Below, piece after piece: positions 6,671 to 12,591 of a DNA stretch of 14,193 nucleotides. The notes under the pieces were generated by a model. That model did no database searches. It was not told the origin of the DNA and saw only the letters and a list, made by a program, of their open reading frames with translations. Position 1 is the first letter of the stretch; every line of letters starts with the position of its first letter. The stretch is from Coriobacteriia bacterium. GTDB taxonomy: Bacteria; Actinomycetota; Coriobacteriia; Coriobacteriales; Atopobiaceae. Position numbers and translations under genes: made by a program. The stretch spans positions 1 to 14,193 of the forward strand of contig QAKZ01000004.1 of assembly GCA_003150175.1 (NCBI GenBank). Reading direction: 5' to 3'.

Positions 6671-7657
6671 ATGGCAGCTCAGTACCAGCACATATCGCAC
6701 GGTTTCGACCCCATCTACGACGAGCGCTCGCGCGTTCTCGTTCTGGGGTCATTCCCTTCCGTAAAGAGCCGGCAGAACGAGTTCTACTACGGCAACCCGC
6801 AGAACCGCTTCTGGCGCGTGATCGCCGGATGCGAGGGTTGCGCGGAACCTGAGTCCATCCCCCAGAAGCGGGAGATGCTCCTTTCGCACGGCATCGCGCT
6901 GTGGGACGTCATCGCCGAGTGCGACATCAAGGGCTCGAGCGACGCGAGTATAAAGAACGTTCAGGCCAACGATATTGCGCGGATCCTCGCCGCCGCGCCC
7001 GTGCGCGCGGTGGTCTGCAACGGTGCGACGGCCGGGCGCCTCTACCACAAGTTCCTCGAGTACCGAAGCGGCATCCCCGCGATCGTGCTGCCCTCCACGA
7101 GCCCCGCGAACGCCGCTTGGAACGTCGAGCGGCTAACCGAGCGCTGGTCGGAGGCCTTATCGCAGGCGCGCCTCGCGGCCGCGCCCGCCGAGCAGGCCCT
7201 CGCCGCGAACCTCGCCCGCCGCGGGGTGCCTGCCGCCACCGACTACGGCACGCACCGCTCCATGCAGGGCAACAAAGGCCGCGACACCAAGCCCGAGCTG
7301 CTCGTGCGCGAGCGCCTGCGCGCGGCGGGCCTCACCGGGTACCGGCTCCAATGGAAGGTCCCGGGCCGCCCGGACGTCGCCTGGCCGGGGCGCAAGGTCG
7401 CGATCTTTATCAACGGCTGTTTCTGGCACCGCTGCCCGCGCTGTAATCCCTCGACCCCGCGCAAGAACACCGAGTACTGGAACGCCAAGTTCGCCCGCAA
7501 CGTCGAGCGAGACGCGCAGAACCTCAAGGAGCTGCGCGACGACGGCTGGACGATCCATGTGATCTGGGAGTGCCAGCTAAAGAAGGCCTCGCGTGAGCAG
7601 ACCTTCGCCGAGCTTCTACCAGAGCTTGCGTCTGAGCTACATAAACATCTTAACTGA
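6671..7657 (+). CDS. Fusion of DNA-deoxyinosine glycosylase and Vsr-type mismatch endonuclease
   Basis: One uninterrupted 328-residue frame carries two DNA-repair domains. Residues about 10-165 match the DNA-deoxyinosine (hypoxanthine) glycosylase branch of the uracil-DNA glycosylase superfamily: VLVLGSFPSVKS (22-33), YYGNPQNRFWRVI (39-51), IALWDVI (75-81) and LPSTSPAN (140-147). After an Ala-rich linker (about 165-195), residues 197-305 match very-short-patch repair endonucleases: MQGNKGRDTKPELLVRERL, GRPDVAW with metal-site Asp235 (E. coli Vsr Asp51), INGCFWH with His253 (E. coli His69), possible zinc ligands C250, C255/C258 and C301, and the ending VIWECQLKK. The position of E. coli His64 is Asn248. 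No Dcm methyltransferase is seen in the window. The domains are secure; combined activity is inferred. Confidence 0.88.
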   Translation: MAAQYQHISHGFDPIYDERSRVLVLGSFPSVKSRQNEFYYGNPQNRFWRVIAGCEGCAEPESIPQKREMLLSHGIALWDVIAECDIKGSSDASIKNVQANDIARILAAAPVRAVVCNGATAGRLYHKFLEYRSGIPAIVLPSTSPANAAWNVERLTERWSEALSQARLAAAPAEQALAANLARRGVPAATDYGTHRSMQGNKGRDTKPELLVRERLRAAGLTGYRLQWKVPGRPDVAWPGRKVAIFINGCFWHRCPRCNPSTPRKNTEYWNAKFARNVERDAQNLKELRDDGWTIHVIWECQLKKASREQTFAELLPELASELHKHLN

Positions 7658-7961
7658 TTCCCGGAGCAAAGAAGACGACCCATACCACGAGCGCCACCTG
7701 TGCCGCGAGCAGCACGGGCACTGTGAGCCGAAAATACCATTTACGCGTCTTGTGCCGCACGAGCAGCATGCCCAGAAGCGCTCCCGCCGCTCCGCCGACC
7801 ATGGCAAGGCCCAAAAGCGTCGACTCGGGAACGCGCGAGGCACCGCCGCCTGCACGCGCCTTGTCGACGATGTAGACGATCAGCGTGATGATATTCAATA
7901 TAAAGAGATACGCGATTCCCAGAAGCGCGGCATACGGCAGCTCGCCGAACTCGTAACCCAT
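7650..7961 (-). CDS. DUF1294 membrane protein
   Basis: This 103-residue membrane protein has hydrophobic segments at about 10-32, 47-65 and 77-98. The family signature is visible as YIVDKARAGGGASRVPE (Asp-Lys, then Arg-x-Pro-Glu) and the later RHKTRKWYF. Function is unknown. The AGGAG ribosome site overlaps the stop codon of the preceding gene, 9 bp upstream, so the two are co-transcribed and probably coupled. Its 3' end overlaps the last 8 bp of the convergent glycosylase-Vsr gene. Confidence 0.88.
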   Translation of the reverse strand: MGYEFGELPYAALLGIAYLFILNIITLIVYIVDKARAGGGASRVPESTLLGLAMVGGAAGALLGMLLVRHKTRKWYFRLTVPVLLAAQVALVVWVVFFAPGIS

Positions 7962-7970
7962 GGCGAGCTC

Positions 7971-8441
7971 CTATTGCCTATCGAAGTAGTCTTTGTCGGC
8001 GATGTAATACGTGCGGATGTACCCGTCGCGCGAGACGACCACGAACTCCCGGGTCGACTCCAGGTAGTAGACGTCGTCGCCGTCCTCGGCCTCGGTCTTG
8101 TGGAGCGACTTCGGGTTCGAGACCACGGCGTTCGCGCCGGCAAGGTAGTCCTCCGCGGAGGCGTATCCCATGCCCACCCCGTGCTTCTGGTAGTGGGACT
8201 CGAGGCGGTCCTTGTTTCGGAAGGTCAGGCTGCCGGCCTGGTCGGAGGCGCCGCCGCGCTGCTGCGAGGTCGTCTGCGACGAGACCGCCTGCGCACCCTG
8301 CGAGGAGTTCCCGGAGCCGGGAGTTATGCCCGAGATCCCCAGGACGGAGCAGACGAGCGCGATCGCGATGGCTGCGACGCCTCCCACCACCTTCGTCCTC
8401 GGCTGCCCGTTGCCGCCCTCGTTGCCGTTGCTCCTGCCCAT
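7971..8441 (-). CDS. Membrane-anchored protein with putative BECR-like nuclease domain
   Basis: From the ATG at 8439-8441, behind GGAG at 8 nt, the product has 156 residues. A short basic N-terminus is followed by one hydrophobic segment (about 18-40), then a Ser/Gln/Gly linker (about 42-70) and a compact C-terminal domain (72-156). That domain contains SHYQKHGVGMGY, SAEDYLAGANAVV, SLHKTEAEDGDDVYYLE and the end FVVVSRDGYIRTYYIAD. From memory this pattern recurs at the C-termini of phage and polymorphic-toxin proteins assigned to BECR-fold ribonucleases; His83/His87, Lys115 and Arg143-Thr144 are the residues I would test. Topology suggests the domain faces outward. The nuclease reading is a hypothesis. 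No immunity protein is evident unless the adjacent DUF1294 gene serves as one. Confidence 0.75.
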   Translation of the reverse strand: MGRSNGNEGGNGQPRTKVVGGVAAIAIALVCSVLGISGITPGSGNSSQGAQAVSSQTTSQQRGGASDQAGSLTFRNKDRLESHYQKHGVGMGYASAEDYLAGANAVVSNPKSLHKTEAEDGDDVYYLESTREFVVVSRDGYIRTYYIADKDYFDRQ

Positions 8442-8494
8442 AGCGCTTCTCCGTTTGGTCGATTTTTGACTCGATGGTACCTCAGGGACAAGAC

Positions 8495-8500
8495 TACAAT
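8495..8500 (+). promoter_or_regulatory. Possible -10 box for the cyclotransferase-like gene
   Basis: TACAAT lies 51 bp before the ATG at 8552. TTGACT at 8466-8471 looks like a -35 but is 23 bp away, too far for a standard promoter, so only the -10 is proposed. Confidence 0.35.
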
Positions 8501-8551
8501 TTCCGCGTGCGCGAACCCGCGCACGTATGGCCGCGCCACAAAGGAGAACCG

Positions 8552-9088
8552 ATGCCAACGCCTGACTACGCCAAGCTCGCAAAGACCCACATCTGGTACG
8601 TCTGCTATGGCTCGAACCTCACTTGGGATCGGTTCAAGTACTACGTGCAGGGCGGGCTCTGCCCCTTCAACGGCCGCGAGTACCCCGGCTGCGCGGACAA
8701 GACCGCGCCCGTGGAGTCTCGCGCCGTCCATGTGCCCTTCGACCTCTACTTCGGAGGCAGCGCCCAGATCTGGGAGGGCGGAGGGGTCGGCTTCCTCGAC
8801 GCGTCGCGCCCCGGCGACGCCCTCGCTCGCGCCTGGCTCATCACGCGCGAGCAGTACGAGCAGGTTCTCGACCAGGAAGGCCGTGCCCCGGAGTGGTACA
8901 GCCACGAGATCGACCTCGGCCCCATCGACGGCATTGATGCCCGCACCTTCACGAACGCCTCTCGCCGGCCAAAGAACGCCCCGACCAAGCCCTACCTCGA
9001 CGTAATTCGCACAGGCCTGCTCGAGACCTTCCCGCAGATGCCCCGCGCCGAGATCGATGCCTACCTCGACCTCGCCTGCAGCCGATAG
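8552..9088 (+). CDS. Gamma-glutamylcyclotransferase-like protein
   Basis: The 178-residue product has WYVCYGSNLTWDRF near its start (YGSNL at 19-23). This is the backbone-loop motif that binds the gamma-glutamyl group in the GGCT/AIG2/BtrG fold. A glutamate in the middle or second half, for example in the TREQYEQVLDQE region, could be the general acid-base, but this cannot be decided by eye. Similar actinobacterial proteins are sometimes mislabelled histone deacetylase in databases; no deacetylase motif is present. The ATG was chosen for AAAGGAG 5 nt upstream; the open frame extending to 8474 lacks a ribosome site. No membrane segment is present. The substrate is unknown; amine, peptide or antibiotic gamma-glutamyl groups are all possible. 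Confidence 0.82.
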   Translation: MPTPDYAKLAKTHIWYVCYGSNLTWDRFKYYVQGGLCPFNGREYPGCADKTAPVESRAVHVPFDLYFGGSAQIWEGGGVGFLDASRPGDALARAWLITREQYEQVLDQEGRAPEWYSHEIDLGPIDGIDARTFTNASRRPKNAPTKPYLDVIRTGLLETFPQMPRAEIDAYLDLACSR

Positions 9089-9123
9089 CTCAGCGGGCGC
9101 GCAGGTCCCGGCCGTCGCGCCCT

Positions 9124-9129
9124 TAGAAT
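9124..9129 (+). promoter_or_regulatory. -10 box for ung
   Basis: TAGAAT in the context TTAGAATCGCTCCC closely repeats the context TTAGAATCGTCCCC in front of the glycosylase-Vsr gene. It predicts a 5' leader of about 58 nt. It lies directly after an imperfectly capped hairpin (GGGCGCG 9095-9101, CGCGCCC 9116-9122). Confidence 0.4.
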
Positions 9130-9193
9130 CGCTCCCGCCAATCAGAGAGAATGTGGCGGCTGCCCCGTCCCCAAATCGCACCCGGAGGCACAC

Positions 9194-9904
9194 GTGAACA
9201 AGAACGTCGAGGAATGGCTCGCCGGCGCGCCGGCAGACGTCACAGAAACGACCGAGCGGCTGCTCGCCGAGGTCGCGGGCATGCGCGCGGAGGGGCAGAC
9301 GATCTACCCGCCGCAGGACGACATCCTCAACGCCCTTGCCTGGACGGCGCCCGCAGACGTCCGCGCCGTGATCCTCGGCCAGGACCCCTACCACGAGGAA
9401 GGCCAGGCCATGGGGCTCTCGTTCAGCGTCCACGACGGTTGCAAGCTGCCGCCGAGCCTGCGCAACATCTACAAAGAGATGGCCTCTGATCTGGGTTGCG
9501 AGACGCCTTCGTCGGGCGACCTCTCTGGCTGGGCGCGCCAAGGCGTGCTGCTGCTCAACACCACGCTGACGGTGCGCCAAGGGGCCGCGAACTCCCACGC
9601 GAAGCTCGGCTGGCAGGTGCTCACGCACTACATCGTCCGCCGTTGCCTCGAGCTGCCGCAGCCGGTGGTGTTCCTCACCTGGGGCCGCTACGCCGTCAAC
9701 CTAGTCGATGGCGCCAAGGCGGCGCTGGGCGACGGCGTCGCCGGAAATAAGTTCTGCCTCGCGTCGACCCACCCCTCCCCGCTCTCGGCGCGACGCGCCG
9801 GCGGCGGTCTTCCCGCGTTCATCGGCTCTGCGCCCTTCTCGCACGCGAACGCACTGCTGGTAGCGCATGGTGCCGAGCCCATCGATTGGGCGCGCACCGC
9901 TTAG
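9194..9904 (+). CDS. ung: Uracil-DNA glycosylase, family 1
   Basis: Ung removes uracil from DNA to start base-excision repair. The 236-residue product shows the water-activating motif GQDPYH (62-67, Asp64), the region GLSFSV (74-79), LLLNTTLTVR (119-128, with the uracil-recognising Asn122) and the minor-groove loop HPSPLSA (193-199, His193). After that loop the usual short turn is extended by about four residues (RRAGGGLPAFIGSAPF). The start is GTG at 9194, with GGAGG 5 nt upstream. It is the second UDG-superfamily protein within 3 kb, on the same strand as the glycosylase-Vsr fusion, though separated by its own promoter. It is a standalone gene, with the structured region following 3'. Confidence 0.97.
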   Translation: MNKNVEEWLAGAPADVTETTERLLAEVAGMRAEGQTIYPPQDDILNALAWTAPADVRAVILGQDPYHEEGQAMGLSFSVHDGCKLPPSLRNIYKEMASDLGCETPSSGDLSGWARQGVLLLNTTLTVRQGAANSHAKLGWQVLTHYIVRRCLELPQPVVFLTWGRYAVNLVDGAKAALGDGVAGNKFCLASTHPSPLSARRAGGGLPAFIGSAPFSHANALLVAHGAEPIDWARTA

Positions 9905-9963
9905 GTCCGGGCCGAGTCGCGCCGGGAATCCACAATTTGTTCTAGTACACGCGTTCGGTTTCG

Positions 9964-9972
9964 TGCTATAGT
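9964..9972 (+). promoter_or_regulatory. Extended -10 promoter for the structured region
   Basis: TGCTATAGT has the TGn extension and a good -10 hexamer TATAGT (9967-9972). Transcription would start near 9979, just before the series of stems. No strong -35 is seen at normal spacing. Confidence 0.45.
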
Positions 9973-9978
9973 TCCGCT

Positions 9979-10255
9979 CAAGGTAAGGGAGCAGAAAGAG
10001 CTGCGCGGAGGCCCTCAATGGTACGCGCAGCGGGTCGTCAGCGCATTGCCGACGACACTGGCTTCTCCCTGGCGGGCACGCGCCCCCGTCCCTCCGGCAC
10101 CCCAAGAGCCCGGAGACTCACAGTCGACTATTCAGTTTTGCCGTGAGCGGGAACGGGGGCTTCATCATGGAGCATATTTCCAGCATCAGCATCGTCGATA
10201 CCTGCCCGGAGGCAATGCCGCGGATGCAGCCGAGCTATCAGCTGCATAGCTCAAA
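9979..10255 (+). ncRNA. Candidate structured RNA of unknown family
   Basis: No convincing protein gene occupies this stretch, but it folds well. Perfect stems are 10000-10007 with 10024-10031 (8 bp), 10034-10039 with 10051-10056 (6 bp, continuing by GC/GC after a 1x1 mismatch), 10082-10089 with 10153-10160 (8 bp, plus CCC/GGG after a bulged A), 10092-10097 with 10110-10115 (6 bp) and 10117-10121 with 10143-10147 (5 bp). The last three form a three-way junction. It may be enclosed by a long-range helix, 10073-10078 with 10203-10208. Two competing hairpins close the 3' end (10224-10252). Boundaries are approximate and no rho-independent terminator is obvious. I do not recognise a riboswitch, 6S, RNase P, SRP or tmRNA core; raiA-type RNA is one family worth comparing. 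Confidence 0.45.
10224..10252 (+). repeat. Two mutually exclusive 7-bp hairpins
   Basis: ATGCAGC (10224-10230) pairs with GCTGCAT (10241-10247), and GAGCTAT (10232-10238) pairs with ATAGCTC (10246-10252). The arms interleave, so both cannot form in one simple nested fold. They could make a switch or pseudoknot-like 3' end of the candidate RNA. Confidence 0.5.
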
Positions 10256-10308
10256 TTAAGCCTTAATAGATATTTATTGAATATTGTTTTAGCATTACTG
10301 GAGTGCTT

Positions 10309-10578
10309 ATGGTTTTCGAATGGGATGGCAAAAAGAGCCTCGCCAACGAAGCCAAGCATGGCGTAGGGCTAGATTTCGGATGCTATCTATGGGATGGAAG
10401 GGTCGTCACACTAAGAAGCCCGAAAAAGGGCGAAGGCAGAAGGCTGTCGATTGGTCTCATTGGGGGCGAATACTGGGTCGCGATTTGGAAGCCCAGCGGT
10501 GATTCAAGGCGGCTAATCTCCGTTCGACTTGCGACCCCAAAAGAAAGGAGCTTCTATGACCGCAACAACTGCATCTAA
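10309..10578 (+). CDS. brnT: BrnT-family toxin
   Basis: BrnT toxins are RelE-like ribonucleases of type II toxin-antitoxin systems that arrest translation until neutralised by BrnA. The 89-residue product begins MVFEWDGKKSLANEAKHGV, the classic family start (FEWD..K...N..KHGV). It continues with RRLSIGLIGGEYWVAIW and the C-terminal RRLISVRLATPKERSFY, where conserved arginines and the [ST]-x-x-E-R-x-x-Y pattern lie. The ATG at 10309 was chosen over an in-frame GTG at 10303 because GGAG sits 5 nt before it. The last 23 bp overlap the antitoxin start. Codon use and the upstream 50 bp are visibly more AT-rich than the neighbours, suggesting horizontal acquisition. Confidence 0.9.
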   Translation: MVFEWDGKKSLANEAKHGVGLDFGCYLWDGRVVTLRSPKKGEGRRLSIGLIGGEYWVAIWKPSGDSRRLISVRLATPKERSFYDRNNCI

Positions 10579-10828
10579 CCTTGTGGAGCGTTTCGACGCG
10601 GGCAAGGATGTCCTCGATTACTTTGATACAGAAAACCCTTTGATTGAGGAGCCCGACCCTTCCGAGCCAAAACAAGTTTCTATTACCATCCCCCTTTGGC
10701 TGGTCAATTGGCTAGACCAAGAAGCCGCGCGCAGGGGGATAGCCCGTAAAGCCGTCATAAACACAGCCCTTGTTGAATGGTCGGACGAACAGCGCGAGAA
10801 GGCGCTCCGCCTTTTTAAGACTGCTTAA
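10556..10828 (+). CDS. brnA: BrnA/CopG-type antitoxin
   Basis: This 90-residue protein would bind BrnT and repress the operon. Residues about 8-35 (LVERFDAGKDVLDYFDTENP) are an acidic segment typical of antitoxins that pair with BrnT. KQVSITIPLWLVNWLDQEA (39-57), followed by RRGIARKAVINTALVEWSDEQ, fits a ribbon-helix-helix DNA-binding unit with a short N-terminal strand and two helices. The ATG at 10556 follows AAAGGAG by 5 nt; a longer frame from 10529 has no family match. The toxin-first gene order with overlap is usual for BrnTA. The likely operator is in the AT-rich stretch around 10258-10300, but I cannot point to a specific repeat there. Confidence 0.88.
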   Translation: MTATTASNLVERFDAGKDVLDYFDTENPLIEEPDPSEPKQVSITIPLWLVNWLDQEAARRGIARKAVINTALVEWSDEQREKALRLFKTA

Positions 10829-10901
10829 TCGGCTGAGAATAACCCGATCTTTCGACCACATTCGGGCAAGAGAGAGACCTCTGCCGGGGAAGCTGTGATG
10901 T

Positions 10902-10924
10902 AGCCCGCATCTGCCAAGCGGGCT
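10902..10924. terminator. Hairpin between convergent brnA and trmO
   Basis: AGCCCGC (10902-10908) and GCGGGCT (10918-10924) form a perfect 7-bp stem with a 9-nt loop. The right arm touches the trmO stop codon. It has no T-run on either side, so termination activity is uncertain. A weaker 5-bp stem (10843-10847 with 10862-10866) lies nearer brnA. Confidence 0.4.
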
Positions 10925-11700
10925 CACCCGGAATTGACGCCGACCACGCGCAGATCGCTTCCGTCTACGCGGAACGCGACGTCGAGGCCTGCGTACGCCA
11001 GGTGGTACACACGATTGGGCTCGTGCTTGCTGCCTGCGCGGCGAGGGTCTTGGCGCAAGACCTCGATAAGGCCCGCGAGCTTGCCCGTGGGCACGCGCTC
11101 CTGCAGCTCCGCGGGGAATTCGACCTCGAGTTCCTGCCAAGGCGACTCCTCGATCCAGCCGCCGCTCGCCTCGGGATGGCAGTCCGCGAAGGGGATGTAG
11201 GGCTTGATATCGTAAATCGGCGTCCCGTCGCGCAGATCGGCGCCGAGCACATGGATAACGGGGCCCGCTTCGGTCAGCTCAACGCAATCGAGCTTCACAC
11301 AGGTCAGACCAATGGGATTCGGCCTGAACGGGCTCCTGGTGGCAAAGATCCCCTTGCGCTCGGACCCTCCCAGGCGCGGAGGGCGCACGGTCGGGGACCA
11401 CTTTGCGGAGGCGGCAGCGACACCGTCCCCGTCTTGGGTAGCCGTCCTCCTCGCACCGGCGTCCGTCGGGACATCCGCCGCTCCCCCACCGGGCACGCCG
11501 TTCTCGAACGCCCAGATCAGCCACAGGTGCGAGAAGCTCTCGAGCCCGGCGACCGCGGACGGAAGCGCGAACCCCGCCTCAAAGACGATGCGCCCCTGGA
11601 GATCGGGGGCAAGGAAGCTGTTCCGCGGAATGCCGAACTTCTGCGGCAGGTCGCACTCCATATGCGCGATCGCCCTCAGGCGCACTTCTTTACAGCCCAT
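10924..11700 (-). CDS. trmO: tRNA (N6-threonylcarbamoyladenosine37-N6)-methyltransferase TrmO
   Basis: TrmO (TsaA/YaeB, UPF0066 fold) adds a methyl group to t6A37 of threonine tRNAs using SAM. The 258-residue product has the N-terminal KFGIPRNSF (21-29), FSHLWLIWAF (56-65) and the hallmark RKGIFATRSPFRPNPIGL (115-132), followed by LGADLRDGTPIYDIKPYIPF (152-171). Residues about 69-100 are a Gly/Ala/Thr-rich, probably disordered insert. The C-terminal part (about 190-258) is the accessory domain seen in long TrmO proteins. The ATG at 11698-11700 was chosen because GGAGG lies 3 nt before it; a TTG at 11730 would add ten unmatched residues. It overlaps the upstream 64-residue gene by 11 bp, so both are probably co-translated. 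Confidence 0.93.
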   Translation of the reverse strand: MGCKEVRLRAIAHMECDLPQKFGIPRNSFLAPDLQGRIVFEAGFALPSAVAGLESFSHLWLIWAFENGVPGGGAADVPTDAGARRTATQDGDGVAAASAKWSPTVRPPRLGGSERKGIFATRSPFRPNPIGLTCVKLDCVELTEAGPVIHVLGADLRDGTPIYDIKPYIPFADCHPEASGGWIEESPWQELEVEFPAELQERVPTGKLAGLIEVLRQDPRRAGSKHEPNRVYHLAYAGLDVAFRVDGSDLRVVGVNSG

Positions 11701-11884
11701 GGTCCTCCAGACGACGGACGATGTCGGCAAGGGTCATACGATTGGCAAAGAGCTGCCGGTAGGTCGCGGTCTTGGTCTTCCCCTCCGCCCGCAGCGCCTC
11801 CATCCGAGCGTTGCAGCCGGCGAGCTCCTCGCGGGCATCCCTCGCGAAGGCGTCGTACGCTGCGAGTCTCTGCTCATCGTTCAT
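11690..11884 (-). CDS. Small conserved-looking helical protein, unknown function
   Basis: This 64-residue protein begins MNDEQRLAAYDAFARDARE and ends YRQLFANRMTLADIVRRLEDHGL. It is rich in Ala, Arg, Glu and Leu and is probably all-helical, with a basic turn EGKTKTATYRQL in the middle; no membrane segment is present. The ATG at 11882-11884 follows GGAGGGGAG at a usable distance. An in-frame ATG 24 nt upstream has a poorer site. Its last 11 bp overlap the start of trmO on the same strand, which argues for a real, translated gene. I have an impression of similar small proteins in related Coriobacteriia but cannot name a family. Confidence 0.72.
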   Translation of the reverse strand: MNDEQRLAAYDAFARDAREELAGCNARMEALRAEGKTKTATYRQLFANRMTLADIVRRLEDHGL

Positions 11885-11950
11885 CCCCGCTCCCCTCCAG
11901 TCGCCCATCGGCGCCGACCGCCAACCTTGGAGCATCAAACATACCGCAAC

Positions 11951-11989
11951 AACCAAAACACGCCGCCGCGGCACATACCCGCGGCGGCG
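11951..11989 (-). terminator. Intrinsic terminator after the flavodoxin gene
   Basis: A perfect 11-bp GC stem (CGCCGCCGCGG at 11961-11971, CCGCGGCGGCG at 11979-11989) with a 7-nt loop is followed on the minus strand by TGTTTTGGTT (11960-11951). It lies about 47 bp after the flavodoxin stop and separates that gene from the 64-residue gene and trmO. Confidence 0.75.
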
Positions 11990-12036
11990 CATGTCTGGCA
12001 AAAAAGCTGCTCCCAATGACTGTCGCCCAGTGAGGG

Positions 12037-12537
12037 TTAGGCGAGCCAGGCGGCGACGGCATCGGCGCTCGCGGGGGCCTCGGAGCCCTTGATCGCGAGG
12101 CCGGCATGGATGGTCGCGCCCGGGCAGGCGGCGGCGAAGTGCGACTCGATCTGGCCGAGCCCGCTGCCCTCGTGGGTGCACAGCGGCCAGACCTCCTTGC
12201 CGGCGAAGTCGTGGCCCTCGAGGAAGGTGTAAACGGGCATCGGCATCGTTCCGCACCAGTTGGGGAAGACGACGATCACGCGGTCGTAGCCCGACACGTC
12301 GCGATCGGCGGCGAGCTCGGGGCGCGCCTTGGACTTGAGCTCGGCGACGGACTCCTTCACGCACTCGCGGTAGTCGGCCGGGTACAGCTGGGCGCGCTCG
12401 ATGTGGAACAGGTCGCCCCCGCAGGCCTTCGCCGCGAACCCGGCGAGCACCTCCGCGTTGCCGTGCTCGAGCTCGACGATCTGCCCGTTGACGTGGTTCT
12501 GCCCCGCGTGCGAGAAGTACGCGACCAAGGTCTTCAT
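12037..12537 (-). CDS. Flavodoxin
   Basis: Flavodoxins carry FMN and move electrons between redox enzymes in place of ferredoxin; this 166-residue protein fits the short-chain family. The FMN phosphate-binding start is MKTLVAYFSHAGQNHVNG, where SHAGQN replaces the usual SxTGNT, as in the flavodoxin_4-like group of anaerobes. VIVVFPNWCGTMPMPVYTFL forms the second flavin loop, and PLCTHEGSGLGQ the third. The ATG at 12535-12537 was chosen because GGAGG lies 5 nt upstream; an in-frame start at 12585 adds unmatched residues. It sits 75 bp after prfC on the same strand and ends in its own terminator. A possible -10 (TATAAG, 12575-12580) may give it a separate promoter. Confidence 0.9.
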   Translation of the reverse strand: MKTLVAYFSHAGQNHVNGQIVELEHGNAEVLAGFAAKACGGDLFHIERAQLYPADYRECVKESVAELKSKARPELAADRDVSGYDRVIVVFPNWCGTMPMPVYTFLEGHDFAGKEVWPLCTHEGSGLGQIESHFAAACPGATIHAGLAIKGSEAPASADAVAAWLA

Positions 12538-12591
12538 GCAAGCCTCCATGCCTGGTTTCAAACGAGTCGTAGCCCTTATACCCAACCGAAC

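Noticed and set aside
8466..8500. TTGACT and TACAAT as a complete promoter
   Set aside because: The spacing is 23 bp, outside the functional range; only the -10 was kept, with low confidence.
10046..10249. A 67-codon frame ending AADAAELSAA, which resembles a tmRNA tag
   Set aside because: No tRNA-like acceptor or T-arm sequence or CCA follows, the start has no ribosome site, and the frame is Pro/Arg-rich; the tag-like ending is probably chance.
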